From the NCBI GenBank assembly GCA_963920665.1, contig OY987266.1, positions 2,609,001 to 2,673,000 on the forward strand: 64,000 nucleotides of DNA, given 5' to 3'. The notes below the pieces were generated by a model that saw nothing but the letters and a program-made list of their open reading frames with translations, searched no databases and was not told the origin of the DNA. A program made the translations under genes and the position numbers. The DNA comes from Straminergon stramineum (lineage: Eukaryota > Streptophyta > Bryopsida > Hypnales > Calliergonaceae). This document shows, piece after piece, positions 37,912 through 49,400 of the stretch (position 1 is the first letter of the stretch; every line of letters starts with the position of its first letter).

Positions 37912-38235
37912 GTGCCTTTGCGGTCAGGGGTTTGGGACCCGCGGTCACCCTAGACCCGCACGCGCCCCTAGTCGCGGTTGCACCAGACCCGCGATCGCCC
38001 AGACCTGCATGCGCCCCCAGTGTGCATTCCCCTCACCCGCGGTCGCGCCAAACCCGTTGTCGCCCCACCATACCCGCAGTCGCCCCCAGACCCGCAGTCG
38101 CCATCAGCCGCGGTCGCTGGCGGTGGTCCTGGACCCGTGGTCGCCTTCCCGACACGCACGTGCCCCCCCTTGGACCCGCACGCGCCCCATCCAGAGCCGT
38201 GCTCGCCCTAAGGCGACTGCGGGTACAAAATCAGA
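37912..38235. repeat. Left GC-rich array of the nested element
   Basis: Degenerate 17-36-bp units alternating GACCCGC(A/G)GTCGCCC and GACCCGCACGCGCCCC. The array is strongly C-rich on the plus strand and in inverted orientation to 43960-44430. Open frames through it are by-products of the composition. Confidence 0.85.
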
Positions 38236-38612
38236 CCCTAAACCCATAGTCTCCCATCTTTCCCTTTTGCGCCTTGTCTTTTATCCACCTGGAAGTGGCT
38301 AATTGCAGGCTTGAGAGGGGAGGTGGGTGTTGTGAGGAGGATATTCTATGTCTCCTCATGTCACTTTCATCCATTGATTGTAAATCACACCGAATTGTTT
38401 GAAACTTGATTGTAATTGTAAATGCTCATGTTGATGTATTTGTAAATGTGAATTACCACGAGGTAATAGATTTAAGTTTGGACAACCACGGTTTTAGGCT
38501 TGGTATATTTGGCATAGTATCCGAGTAGAATTGATCATATAGATTGAGCACTATGGAGAATGAGCCCCCACCATTGATGCCTGCTACAATCAAACGCCTT
38601 ACACGATAAGAG

Positions 38613-40016
38613 ATGAAGCTCATCCGCGACAAGGGTCGGAAATGGTCCGGTAAAATTCACAAGAAGTGTGTGGCCATTTTGATCCATCCAAAGATTAAGG
38701 CATTTAAAGGTTGGAGAAATGAACCTGAGCCTTGGAGTTACAAAACCGTTTGCAAATACGTCGATTGGTGCCACATCAGCAAATTATTTCCCTTGTGTCG
38801 GCACAAAGAGCATTTGAAGCAAAACAAAGTAAATCTTGCATACTCCAAGGATGAGGGCTTCATACTTAGATGTTGTGAGGTGTGGAAGCACTTGTATTTG
38901 GAGGACTCAACTTACCGAAACGACAATTTCTATTTCTTTCTTGTGAGAATGGTGTATGCTGAATATGTGTTGAAGAAGGAGGTGGATTGGTCAACATTGA
39001 AGGAGGTCCCTATTGCGATCATTCCAGAGACTACAAAAATTTTACCACCAGATGAACCTGTGGATGTAAAGAAGATGTTATCCAAGGTGAAGCGTGGGAA
39101 GTCATTTGTTCGCGATGAAAGCGTGGTTTGGTCAGAGACTTCTAGCTCTGATCTACACACCCATGAATACGATGGACATTCTTTCCACGGCGATGAGGAA
39201 GAGGTTGCCATACAAGAATCTAGGCTGGCTGTGGATGTGGAAGTTGACCAAAGTGGACAATCAGCTCAAGAGCCCATCATAGTACAAGATACGGATGAAG
39301 AAGGCATGGATGATGGGGTGGCTAGGAGAGTGGACCCCGTTTTGCGAGAGGGTGACGGGAGTGGTGGAGGAAGCGATTTAGAAAATGAAGAGGCAATGTT
39401 GCTTGCCAAAATAGAAAGTGCAAAATTAGCATTGTGTGCAAAGAACGAGCAATTGAAAACTTTGAAGGAGCAAGAAATGAATCCCACTTTCGTAGAGGTG
39501 TTGAAGCAACGGTTGAAGGCCATAACGAACGTCATCGAAGAGAATGACAAGGGCTTCCATTCCTTCAAAAGAAATCGCGATTTTTATTTGAAGGAAATGA
39601 AGAGTGGGAAGGTGCATAAAATGGACCATTATTTGATATGGGAATCAAAACTCAAAACCCTTGTCCGCAAACGTCAGCAGGCAGAGAATGAAAGGCGAAG
39701 CCTAGAACTTCAAATAATAGAGAAGAAGAAAGAATATTACGAGGCTGCCGTCCAGCACGTTCCAAAAGTAGAGCTTTTGGCTTCTTCCTCAACATATGGT
39801 AGTGTTGCTGGAGAAGTAGCAACGCTTGAGAAGTTGGTGAAGTTCCATGAGCAAAGATTACCATTGATGGTATCGGAGTTGGAAGGTTTGAGGGCAGAAA
39901 GTCGGGTTTTTTCGGATTGGTATAAGTGGAATAGAGCTAGCATAGGGAAGTCTGATGCAGAATTACAACAAATGGGTCCAGAGCCCATTTTGAAGGACTA
40001 CCTCAACACAAAATAA
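38613..40016 (+). CDS. Nested-element protein A, 467 aa, coiled coil
   Basis: Not a family I recognise. Residues about 25-130 match the N-terminal domain of the convergent gene at 41270: AFKGW..EPEPW at the start, then Y.(D/E)WCHI.K.FPL.RH, and KEVDWST(L/I)K at the end. A conserved Cys/His/Trp pattern suggests a folded, possibly metal- or DNA-binding module. An acidic linker follows (EEE, DTDEEGMDD), then a long Glu/Lys-rich region from about 255 to the C-terminus that should form coiled coils. Translation begins at the ATG at 38613; an earlier ATG at 38553 in the same frame runs into a TAA after 18 codons, which may be an upstream ORF or a truncation. No internal stops; ends in TAA. Confidence 0.7.
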   Translation: MKLIRDKGRKWSGKIHKKCVAILIHPKIKAFKGWRNEPEPWSYKTVCKYVDWCHISKLFPLCRHKEHLKQNKVNLAYSKDEGFILRCCEVWKHLYLEDSTYRNDNFYFFLVRMVYAEYVLKKEVDWSTLKEVPIAIIPETTKILPPDEPVDVKKMLSKVKRGKSFVRDESVVWSETSSSDLHTHEYDGHSFHGDEEEVAIQESRLAVDVEVDQSGQSAQEPIIVQDTDEEGMDDGVARRVDPVLREGDGSGGGSDLENEEAMLLAKIESAKLALCAKNEQLKTLKEQEMNPTFVEVLKQRLKAITNVIEENDKGFHSFKRNRDFYLKEMKSGKVHKMDHYLIWESKLKTLVRKRQQAENERRSLELQIIEKKKEYYEAAVQHVPKVELLASSSTYGSVAGEVATLEKLVKFHEQRLPLMVSELEGLRAESRVFSDWYKWNRASIGKSDAELQQMGPEPILKDYLNTK

Positions 40017-41269
40017 AATACCTAGGAATACAATGAGGATAAATACTTTCATCATGATTATTTTGTATTTTGCCTATCCTGGTGTTATAAAGAAATGCAA
40101 TGTTTTGAGATAAAACAATGTATATGGTGTCTTGAAGCAATGTGTGTACTAGAATAGTTAAATTGGTGTGGGCACACTAGTGGTGTGCATGGAAGGGAGA
40201 AAATGCCACACCATTTTGGGATCTTACAACTTTTCTATATGGATGAATATGTCTCTCTCATGTTTTGGGAGAAGGTGATGGTATGATGAATGGAATGGGA
40301 TTCTTGCACATAATTACAATCGAATAGGAACATGGGATTGATGGGAAGTTCTTGATTCTTGACTGTAAAAGTTGACATAGTATTTTCACTATTTTGTGAG
40401 AATGTCGTCATGAAATCTACAATACAACTTGTATTAATGATTTTCATATGAATAGTGGAGAACGAAAAACCAATTATGCCCCAAATACCATATTAATCGA
40501 GGAAATTTATTGAGCTTATTTGTCTCGGGTGATTTGCTGCATTGTTCCTCCTTGTATATAGGATTTTTTAGAATTCTAGCTTTAGCGTAATTTGAAGAAA
40601 ATTACAATGGATATTGAGGAATTAGGTAGGTTTTATATGTAAGTTGGCCTACTTATGTTTTTTATGAATTTGAATTTTGACCTCCAAGGACAGGGTGAAC
40701 CATTTGAAGGTATGGTAATGTGAAGTCAACAAGTCAACATCCACGAAAAGGGGCATGTTGTATTTGAACCCCTTTTATTCCTTCTTTGGCCAAGTATCTT
40801 GAAAGCTTAGAGGAAAAGCTTCGTATAATTAGAACCTCACGATTTTAAAGAATATGAAAGGAAATATCCAATTGGACAATGATGCTCCACTCTAGTGAGT
40901 AGTGACCTAGTTTTCTTCTCAATGCAAGTGAAATTAATTTGAAAAGTTAAACTTTAGGAGCTTTGTTGATTTGATTCATACAAACTATTTTTGGAAGAAC
41001 TCGAAAAGATCATTCTCGACATGATTTCAGAAATTGGTGCTTTGGTAGAGAGGAAAAAAAGGTAGTATTAAATAAAAATCAATGCCATATGGAATTGCCC
41101 TACATAGGTATGCTAGGAAGTCGTAGAAGTGGAATGAAAGAAGCAAACCCTAAACCACTCCATCATACTTGCCAAAACAACTAGAAACATAGTGTAACTA
41201 AAACCTAACCCTTACTTGTCATCTATTATGATGGGAGGTAAGGCTAAATTGCATGATTCCTACGAATGT
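40017..41269. other. Spacer between the two convergent genes of the nested element
   Basis: AT-rich, with no supported coding sequence. It presumably holds both 3' ends. No tandem or inverted repeat of note. Confidence 0.5.
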
Positions 41270-43762
41270 CTAGTCAATTACATTTGGGTTGTTTTGAGAG
41301 CCACTTCCTTCACCTTCTTCGTAGATCGATGCTTCCCCAACCCCTAGCTTTCGCTTTGCACGGGTTTGTGAAGCTGGTCCGTCTGCCTTCAAAATTGATT
41401 GCAACACGTTGGAGTCCTGTAGAGCTTGGAGGGTCCTTGTTGTTTGCGGAGAATGTGCTTCCAACAAGTAGTCAAGTGCTTGACTTTGGTAATATGGTCC
41501 GTACGTAGAGTCTAGGTAAGCCATACTAGTCAAGTCTTCTAGGGAGGCACTATCATCTTGATTAGCCACCCTTTCTCCTTCTAAATTCCAACGGTGTCGT
41601 TGCGGATGAGGACCCCACTTGAAGGTTGAGGAGGTCTTGTCCCAATATCCACCAAGGCATTGGAAGAAGAATGCCCTCCTCCCTTCGTTTTGTGGCCCCT
41701 TTCCCATGAGCCTTGGTGCAACTCTGGCAATTTCGTCTGGGTCTGTTTCCCAATTCAATTGCGAGCTAGCAGGTCCTTTTTCTTGATCATGTTGTCCTTC
41801 TCGCCAACTCCAAACCAAATCTCGGCCCCACAAGGTTGTGTCAGCCGTAGTATCATGTGTGTGTTCCCAAGAAGGAGGCATGTAGGTCGTCAAGTTGAAC
41901 ATGGTATATAGGCGATCATGGAATGGTGCTGAACAAATCACACAACGTTGTCTAATCAAGCATTGTGTCATGAGACATTGGGGGTGGTATACATGCGCAC
42001 AAGATCCTAGTGCCCAACCCCCTTCGGGGCCAAATTGTTCAAGACATATGGGGCATTTGGTATGGTCCAAAACAAAAGGTGCAGGCTTGGGCCACAATAG
42101 CATTCGTTTCTTCTCTTCTATGTGGCTAGACATTTGGTTTTGGTGGTCCCAACCATTTTTGCTCCAATCTATGACCTCCTTTTGTAGCAATTCCACCATG
42201 CACATGTTATTGGGAAATATGTCCTCCAACAATGCCCATGACATCAGTCCATTCTCACATTTAGGAGCATTTGCAACAAAGTTTCTAGAAACTTTCTCTA
42301 GCTCCTTCGCAACTTGTTGGGATCTATCCATGGAGAGAATGCAAGCGACCTTCCAATGGTAGTATGTGGTAGTCAACTCAGCCAACTTTCTTCGAAGCAT
42401 CTTATTTTCTTCTTGAAGTCCATGGTCTTTCTCCAATTGAATAATTGATGGAACCACAGGAAACGAAAGAGAGTCTTGGGTCCCATTGAAGTCAATTGTG
42501 TCATTGGTAGTATATCTTGTGACAATAGTAGGAAGTGTATTTGGAATGATGGGGGAGTGTCTAGTGCGCTTGGCAAGAGGAGAACGCTGAAGGATATGGT
42601 TGGTAAGGTCCCCCACAACCTTGTCCACATTTTGGAGGTTCTGCTCAACAAAGGCGTCATCCATATCCGACAAAGTGAAAGTGTCAGGGTCTTTCTCACG
42701 GAGGCGTTGCAGTTCTGTAGTTTGTTGAGAGATGAGTGTACTTTTTTGTTCACACTCACATCGCAATTTCCTCATTTCATTCTGTAGTGAAGAAATTTCA
42801 ACATCTTTGGTCTTGAGGAGGTCCAGAGCTTTTGCCAAAGTCATAATGTCATGGCTTGAGCCCATTGTTGATGGAGAAATGGGAACACGGTTAGTTTCTT
42901 CCATAGCCGTGTCCTCATCGAGCCCAAAGTTGAAGACGTCATTTGTGCGTTGTGTTGGCAGTGATGGGTTAGGAACTATAGTTGGAATCGATGCGGGTCC
43001 CACTCGTGTTGTTGAACGTCGTACTCTAGATGGTTGCCTTGGTCGTTGTCCCGTGGATGTCGCGGGTCCTTCTACAACTTCATTTTGAACCTCATTGGGG
43101 CAAACAGATTGCTCCACGATTTGTATGACCCTATGGATGCACGTACCATCAGAGTCATCATCTTCTTCAGACTCCTCAGTGTCAACCTTAGTGGCAGGGG
43201 TTTGCGTTTTGTATGCACTTCGAATAGGACCGAGTCCCCCCTTAGGAAAAGCTAAAACTCCTTTTGGGATGAAACCACTCTCTGGACGAGTGACATACGT
43301 ACTTCCCTTGATTGTGCTCCAATCAACCTCCTTGTTTAGAGTGACCTCAGCATATGCTCCTCTAGCAAGGAAGAGGGGGACCTCGTTCCTATCTACAAAG
43401 GCGGTTTTGTAGAGGACTTGCCACAATTTAATGCATCTTTGAAGGAATGCTGGATTCTCACAGTACTTCAAGTTGGCCTTATTGGTGTGCCGATTATAAT
43501 GATGACGCCATAAAGGAAAGAACTTGCCGATGTGGCACCACTCGATGTAGTCTTCACAGGTCTGTATTGTCCAAGGCTCTGGTTCTTCATTCCACCCCTT
43601 AAAAGCAAGGTGGGCTTCACTATTGAGCACGTGCAATCGCTTCCGATGAATAGTGCCCCTACGCTTGCGATGTTTGTCTTTGGCAGCCTTCCGTAATGCC
43701 CTGGCGGTCTGTGCAGCTGCAGAGATAGGCAATGCCCTGGCATTGTTAACTCTAGTGGCCAT
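41270..43762 (-). CDS. Nested-element protein B, 830 aa, shared N-terminal domain plus RING-H2
   Basis: The chosen start, MATRVNNARALPIS, is followed by a basic stretch (RKAAKDKHRKRR). An upstream in-frame ATG at 43915 would add 51 residues of hydrophobic, unconserved sequence. The shared domain (AFKGWNEEPEPWT through KEVDWSTIKG) lies at about residues 50-160. Acidic linkers and a coiled-coil segment follow. A RING-H2 finger near residues 590-635 reads CPICLEQF, then C.H.YHPQC, then RCVICSAPF, giving the order C-C-C-H-H-C-C-C. That implies zinc binding and possible E3 ubiquitin ligase activity. The C-terminal part, Trp- and His-rich, is unassigned. The frame is intact and ends in TAG. Convergent with protein A, so the pair may arise from an inverted duplication followed by divergence. 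Confidence 0.72.
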   Translation of the reverse strand: MATRVNNARALPISAAAQTARALRKAAKDKHRKRRGTIHRKRLHVLNSEAHLAFKGWNEEPEPWTIQTCEDYIEWCHIGKFFPLWRHHYNRHTNKANLKYCENPAFLQRCIKLWQVLYKTAFVDRNEVPLFLARGAYAEVTLNKEVDWSTIKGSTYVTRPESGFIPKGVLAFPKGGLGPIRSAYKTQTPATKVDTEESEEDDDSDGTCIHRVIQIVEQSVCPNEVQNEVVEGPATSTGQRPRQPSRVRRSTTRVGPASIPTIVPNPSLPTQRTNDVFNFGLDEDTAMEETNRVPISPSTMGSSHDIMTLAKALDLLKTKDVEISSLQNEMRKLRCECEQKSTLISQQTTELQRLREKDPDTFTLSDMDDAFVEQNLQNVDKVVGDLTNHILQRSPLAKRTRHSPIIPNTLPTIVTRYTTNDTIDFNGTQDSLSFPVVPSIIQLEKDHGLQEENKMLRRKLAELTTTYYHWKVACILSMDRSQQVAKELEKVSRNFVANAPKCENGLMSWALLEDIFPNNMCMVELLQKEVIDWSKNGWDHQNQMSSHIEEKKRMLLWPKPAPFVLDHTKCPICLEQFGPEGGWALGSCAHVYHPQCLMTQCLIRQRCVICSAPFHDRLYTMFNLTTYMPPSWEHTHDTTADTTLWGRDLVWSWREGQHDQEKGPASSQLNWETDPDEIARVAPRLMGKGPQNEGRRAFFFQCLGGYWDKTSSTFKWGPHPQRHRWNLEGERVANQDDSASLEDLTSMAYLDSTYGPYYQSQALDYLLEAHSPQTTRTLQALQDSNVLQSILKADGPASQTRAKRKLGVGEASIYEEGEGSGSQNNPNVID

Positions 43763-43959
43763 CAATGATTGTCGTGTCCAAGGCTCAAAAAACTCTTTTG
43801 GGAGTTTAGGTGGTCCACAACTACGAAGGTAAGAAGGGTGGATGAATGTAATAAATAGTAAATAGTCAAGGTTCACGCATGTAGCTACTAAAGGATACAA
43901 GACAAGAAGCCTCAATGAAAGGTGCCCAAAAGGTCTTGGGCCAGTGGATAAATAGATGG

Positions 43960-44430
43960 GGCAAGCGCGGGTGAGAGTTGGTCATGGGGCGCGTGCGAGT
44001 GGGCGACCACCGGTTGAACCCGTGGTCTCCAGGGGGCGCGCACGGATCTTAGGGAGCGACTACGGGTCTGGTAGGGCGCATTCGGGTTCGAGGAGGCGAC
44101 TGCGGGTCCAGGGGCGCATGCGGGTCCTGGGAGGGGCGACCTCGGGTACAAGGGCGCGTGCGGGTCTTTTGGGGGGCGACTGCAAGTCTTTGGGGCGCGT
44201 GCGGGTGCCTTGGGAGGCGACTGCGGGTCTTTGGGGGCGCGTGCGGGTCCCTTGGGAGGCAACTGCGGGTCTTTGGGGGCGACTGCGGGTAATTGTGGGG
44301 CGTTACTTCTCTTTGGGTTCTCACTTCGTGTCTTTGCTTCGCAGCTTGCCACGTACTCGACACCCGTGGTCACCCACCAGCCTGAACCCGAAGTCGCCCT
44401 ACCCGTGGTCGCCCACACCCGCATGCGCCC
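43960..44430. repeat. Right GC-rich array of the nested element
   Basis: Units such as GGGGGCGACTGCGGGTCTTT alternate with GGGGCGCGTGCGGGTCC. They are the inverted complement of the array at 37912. The G-rich strand is the plus strand, so G-quadruplex folding is possible. At about 44380-44430 a block in the opposite orientation (ACCCGTGGTCGCCCACACCC) closes the array. Confidence 0.85.
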
Positions 44431-44689
44431 CTTTAGGATGCTACGTGGAAGACACGTGTCTGCCACATGGCATCCAGGTGGCCTCACGGGCAGGGTAAAA
44501 TTTTTTTTAAAAGTCAAAGGTAAGTTTGACTCTATTAGACGGACAAGAGGGTCTACTTGACATGTTGGACGTCGTGTTCGTCGAGTTGTCGAACTGTCCG
44601 CCGGAACAACCATGTCACCAACCATCTCATTCTCAGTCCTTATGTTTCTGTTGAACTTCTGATGAATCCTTTTGCACATGTCCACTCTC

Positions 44690-44806
44690 ATGGTTGGGGC
44701 GATTCATAAGGGTGACGAAGTTTCTTGGCGGCCCTGTCTTTCCATGTGGAGAAGTTCTTCTTCGACGGTGGCTTCGAGCGACCACGCGCGCCATTGACAG
44801 TTCCAG
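44690..44806 (+). other. Exon-like GC-rich stretch with splice donor
   Basis: On the plus strand an open stretch ends GTTCCAG|GTATGC. The position, just upstream of the palindrome cluster and the right-hand element gene, would suit a 5' non-coding or short coding exon of that gene. No acceptor could be paired with certainty. Confidence 0.3.
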
Positions 44807-45217
44807 GTATGCAACTTCTTTAGTGTTCCTTTCGATTATTTATGCAGGAAAGTCTTATGACAAATGACTCTTGAATCAATTGTCACATCACTTAAGATCC
44901 AACAGACCTAGTTTACTGGTTGAAGAGGATTTGATCCAGCAGACCTAGTTTACTAGTTGAAGAGGATCCGTTGCGTATGGCTATTTGCAGTAGAAAACTA
45001 ATGTTCTCTTGGACAAGAGGTGAAGGAATGCCATGTACTGTTGCTCTCTTGGATTGAATGAGAGAAAATGGATCAGGTTCCATCGTGAAATGGATATCAA
45101 TTAAAGAATATAAATAGGTCAGCTGTAGTTAAGTATTCGTAGAAAATACATATCAAGGACATGTACGAGTATAGCGCGTACAGGATGCTTCGTATTAGTA
45201 CATGACTTCTTCATTAC

Positions 45218-46097
45218 CCATCTGGAGATCTCCAGATGGTTGGAGACGCGGTCTACAAACCCTGAATAATCGTGACAGAATTGGGTGAGGCATAAGGAAC
45301 GTTTCCGCCATGATTCATCATCTGGAGATCTCCAGATGATCCTAGTATAAGAATTGTAGAGCCATTAGTACCCCATCATAATGCCAGGTCATTGTAGTTT
45401 TGATGGAGTTTCCTTATCTGGAGATCTCCAGATGGAGGCGGCTTATGAGCCAGTTAACAATACCATGATGAACAAGGATGAATGGGAAATGTCTGCACTA
45501 GATCTTCGAAGTTTAGTTGGATCTTCGTTATCTGGAGATCTCCAGATAGAGGCTCACATAGGACTAGTTTACGGCATCGTACTTAACATAGATTGTTGCC
45601 GCGTCTCTATGTTGGATGAACAAAGTTTACTTTGATCGCAATCAGCTGGAGATCTCCAGATGAAGTCGGATGTAGGATTAAATGCAGATGACATGGTTTA
45701 GTAGGTTGGATGCTACTACTCTGTGGTAGATCAACAAAGTTTTGTCTGATTCTTCTGATCTAGAGATCTCTAGATGGGGGATGCTGTTAGAATCATTTGA
45801 CAGAAATATGGAAAATTAGGGTGCATGTCTTATCCTAATGCAAAATCTCCGGTGCTTAGTTTTCTGTTTTTTATTTGGAGATCTCCAGATGAAGGTGGCT
45901 TTTTGAATAGTAGACGGCGACATGATAAGATAGATTATATGCCGCGTCCATGAAATTTCTTGAAGTGCCATAGCTCCATTACGTGATCTCTAAGTGCTGC
46001 TATATTTTGGAACTTGTTTCGTGAATAGGATAAAACGTGATGGATTTGGCATTTATGGTTTGACGGGTAGGACACCCTATCTGGAGATCTCCAGTTG
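45218..46097. repeat. Cluster of eight palindromes upstream of the right-hand gene
   Basis: Copies lie at about 45219, 45318 (perfect, 22 bp), 45414, 45529, 45643, 45757, 45873 and 46077, with spacing of about 100-120 bp for the first seven. The DNA between them is partly repeated (a block near ATGTTGGATGAACAAAGTTT and one near GTTTAGTTGGATCTTCG). Short open frames here are by-products. The cluster lies in the presumed promoter or 5' intron of the gene at 46430. Confidence 0.85.
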
Positions 46098-46429
46098 AGG
46101 ATGGATTCTTGTAGCCCCGAGTATACGAGTCACTGATTGGGTGGTCTTCGTGTGTCTTGCTTATTAGATGATGTTTTCTCGTTTCGAAAGTCGTCGAATT
46201 TTATTAGAATGACGAGTTCGTCTTGTAGGAATTTATGTGGTCTTTGTATTTTCATAAGAGTGTTTCTTTCTGTAAAGTGTTCAGGGACATCTACATACAA
46301 TTAGGACCACAGAAACCCTGATTTGCAGAATAGGATGATGCTCAGTGCTTACAATGCTTGTTTGATTATCAGGTTTGTTGACCCTGGGAGGTGTCCCAAT
46401 ACTCTGAGGTCATTTCTAGGGAAATTCAG

Positions 46430-49400
46430 ATGGATTCCTTTGGTGGTTGCTATGGAACTACTCTCGTTTCATACTCTAGTAACCCACCAATGGAAGAAGC
46501 CTCTGAAGTTTCAACCGCTCGATGTGAGCTGTTTCACAATGGAGATGAAGTCAAGTTATCTATTCCTGGATTTGGTGAAGTTAGAGGAGGATTGGTTGTT
46601 GATGCTTGTCCGCTAGGCCAGTGGCTTGGGGTGGACATATCTTTAGAGCCAGGGCTTTTCATTTTGTTGTGGCCGCATACTATTTTTCAAGAAGCCCACA
46701 GTATCCCTCTATCCCCCTCCCAAAGGGGTATTACGTCATTGTGGGAGGCCATTGACCGGACTATATTGTGGAACACCAATGATGTGAAGAAATTATCTGA
46801 TGATCTGCCGATGGATATATCTCCATTTGTTCCTCAAAAGAATTGGATTGGGCTTGAAGTGCATCTTCAGAATTGTGAGGGCACTGTTGAGGTGTCAGGT
46901 AGAATTAATTGTTGGAGGTCGGAAGATCATTTCCAAGATGGAACACTTGGTGAGGAATATGTGGGTGTAACTGTGTTGGATGTGTTTTTGGGGAACAAGG
47001 AGGCTTTAATGACCCACGCTCGGTGGCCAATATCTTCTTGTTGCTTTCCTAGTGGCCGCTCTTTGAAAGAGACAATCGCCTATTTTGCCGCCATCCCCGT
47101 TCCTGATGATCCATTGGCATATCTAGGAGGAAGACTGAAAGCGCCTTACCGATTCGTCAAGCGGAAGCCTAGTATATGTGTCAAGGAGTCCTTAGTCGCC
47201 CATAAAACTCAGGATTCTGAGATTCGAAAGGTTAGTTCTACCAGATGCTGCAATAGGTTGTGCTGCCAATTTTTTTCTCATGAGCAGACACTAATGATAA
47301 GGCAGAGATTCTATTTGAAGTCTTTTGAAGACAGACGTGAATACAGCGTCAGTGCCCGTGGTCAAATTCACCATTTTGACGGAGATCAGAATCGAAAAGT
47401 CATTACACTAGAAGGTGCAGAAGTATGTATTCCGGCATGGTACATAATTCACGGAATCTCAAAGTCCACTTATCACAGTTATTCACTCATGTACAAAGAT
47501 GGGGTTCTTTCGGGGACTCATGGAAACAAGGGAATTAAACGACCTCGGATTGGAACTGTTCAAGACACTAGAACTATGAAAGCAATCATAGACGAGAGCG
47601 CTGATCAAATGCCACACCAAATGCGCAGCATTGGTCATGGACGAATGGACACTCTCAAATTTCTACCTGCAGGAAATAACTAGAAGCGCTTGCGTACTGA
47701 GGCAAACGAGGTAGTTTTTCAACTTCTATTCAGTGTTGTGAATCATCTGGAGATCTCCAGATGATCCGACTACAACTTGCATTACGTACTAGTTGAGGAA
47801 TTCTCAATTGCCTTTGTTTCCTTTGAAATTACATTGTACCGCTCCAGCAACTCATGCATGTTTTTGGGGGGTTGCGCAGTTAAATATTGACTACGGCCTT
47901 CCGCCAATGAGTCAGTCCACAATTAGTTGAATTAAGAAAGAGCACTTTAACAATGTCTCCATCAAGCCTGTTGGAAGTTCTTTTGCAAAATGTACCATGT
48001 GCGACGAGCTTCAGTAGTTTATATTGAAATCACCAAAGGGGAGCCCCGAGTCCGTGGAGTTTATGAAGCAACGGACTGAACATCTTAATTTGCAAGCCTC
48101 TTGCCGTCGCCTGTATGCATCTTGGCGTGAGGAGTCCAAGAGGAATCCCTTGGAAATTCTTTGTGTAATTCACGACAAAATGGATATGTCAAAGACAGCC
48201 CTTCCAAGGATGTGCGTGACAACAAAGGCCACACAAGGTCTGGGTCAAATTCCGATGAGTGTTACTGGAATGGTAGCTCATGGTTACGTTGATGGTGCAT
48301 ACGCGCATTATGCCCCGTCTTGTTGGCCAGCAGACTCGAACTTCACAATATCCTCATTGGTTAGATTGTTTCGTCGACTAGAAGGTCCACCAATTCGAGA
48401 GACCGGTGACCTCTTCCCACATCCGCCGGCAAACCCTCTGTTTGAGGCACTATTACAAGGGAAGTCAAGATGCGTGGACTGTTTAACCCTAACAAAACCA
48501 TCAGCCAAACATGGATGTTGCCCCCTTCCTAGAAATTTATACCTCCAGCTTGACAACTCTGCAAAGGATAACAAGAACTAGTACCTAATGGCGTTCTTGT
48601 CCTTGTTGACTGCACGTGGTGTCTTCAAGGAAATTCAGGTTGGGTTCTTACTCATCGGACATACTCACAAAGATATCGACACTTATTTCAGTCATCTTTC
48701 GAAGGCCTTGAAGTCGAAGAACACTTTTGTGGTTGCTGACCTCATGAAAACCTTCATGCAGTCTCAGGAAATGGCGTTCATGCCAGAGTTCATACAAGAG
48801 GTGGCGGACTTCAAGTCGTTCATCAAGGATTATGTAAACAGTGGCACCGCTAGATTAATTGGATTGGGAGAAATGCATCTTTTCAAGTTCTATGTGGACA
48901 ATGATGGTGTCCCCATCATGAGATACAAAAAGTCTGTTGTTGATACACTGTGGTTACCAACTGATAAACCATCTCTTCGTCTCTGGAAGAAAGACAGTAA
49001 TGGTCAGCCAAGGCTTCCCCCGGGTTGTCCAAAGCCTGTTCCATTCAAGCCTATGTGGGGAAGCGAAGTTCCAAGCACGACCGGGAATCAAGAGAAGGCC
49101 GTGGAGTTGGCAAGGAAAGCTACCCTAAACAAGAATTTCATTATGGTAGGACTTGAGAAGTACCTACAGTACTGGCAAAACAATATGTCCAAGTGTGAAG
49201 GATTTGCAACGGCCTTCGGTCCATACGTGGATTGTTGGAATTGCGTGTTGGGGGAACTGAAGAAACCAATACCTGACTGTCCTCCAAAATTAGTAGAAGG
49301 CTTTTGGCCAGAACACAATTGGAGGAAGCCACTTCATGAAATCCCTCATCAGTCATTAATGGTGAATCCTGTAGATGTCATTCCTGAAGAGGAGGACCGA

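Larger units (their letters stand above)
37900..44500. mobile_element. Nested element with inverted GC-rich arrays and two convergent genes
   Basis: The left array (37912-38235) is C-rich on the plus strand (units like GACCCGCAGTCGCCCC). The right array (43960-44430) is the same motif in inverse (GGGGCGACTGCGGGTC). Between them are two convergent genes sharing an N-terminal domain. Neither has an internal stop, unlike the surrounding element's genes, so this is probably a younger insertion. The exact ends are not resolved; the left may lie in the gap. No known transposase domain was recognised, so the superfamily is unknown and mobility is inferred. Confidence 0.6.
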
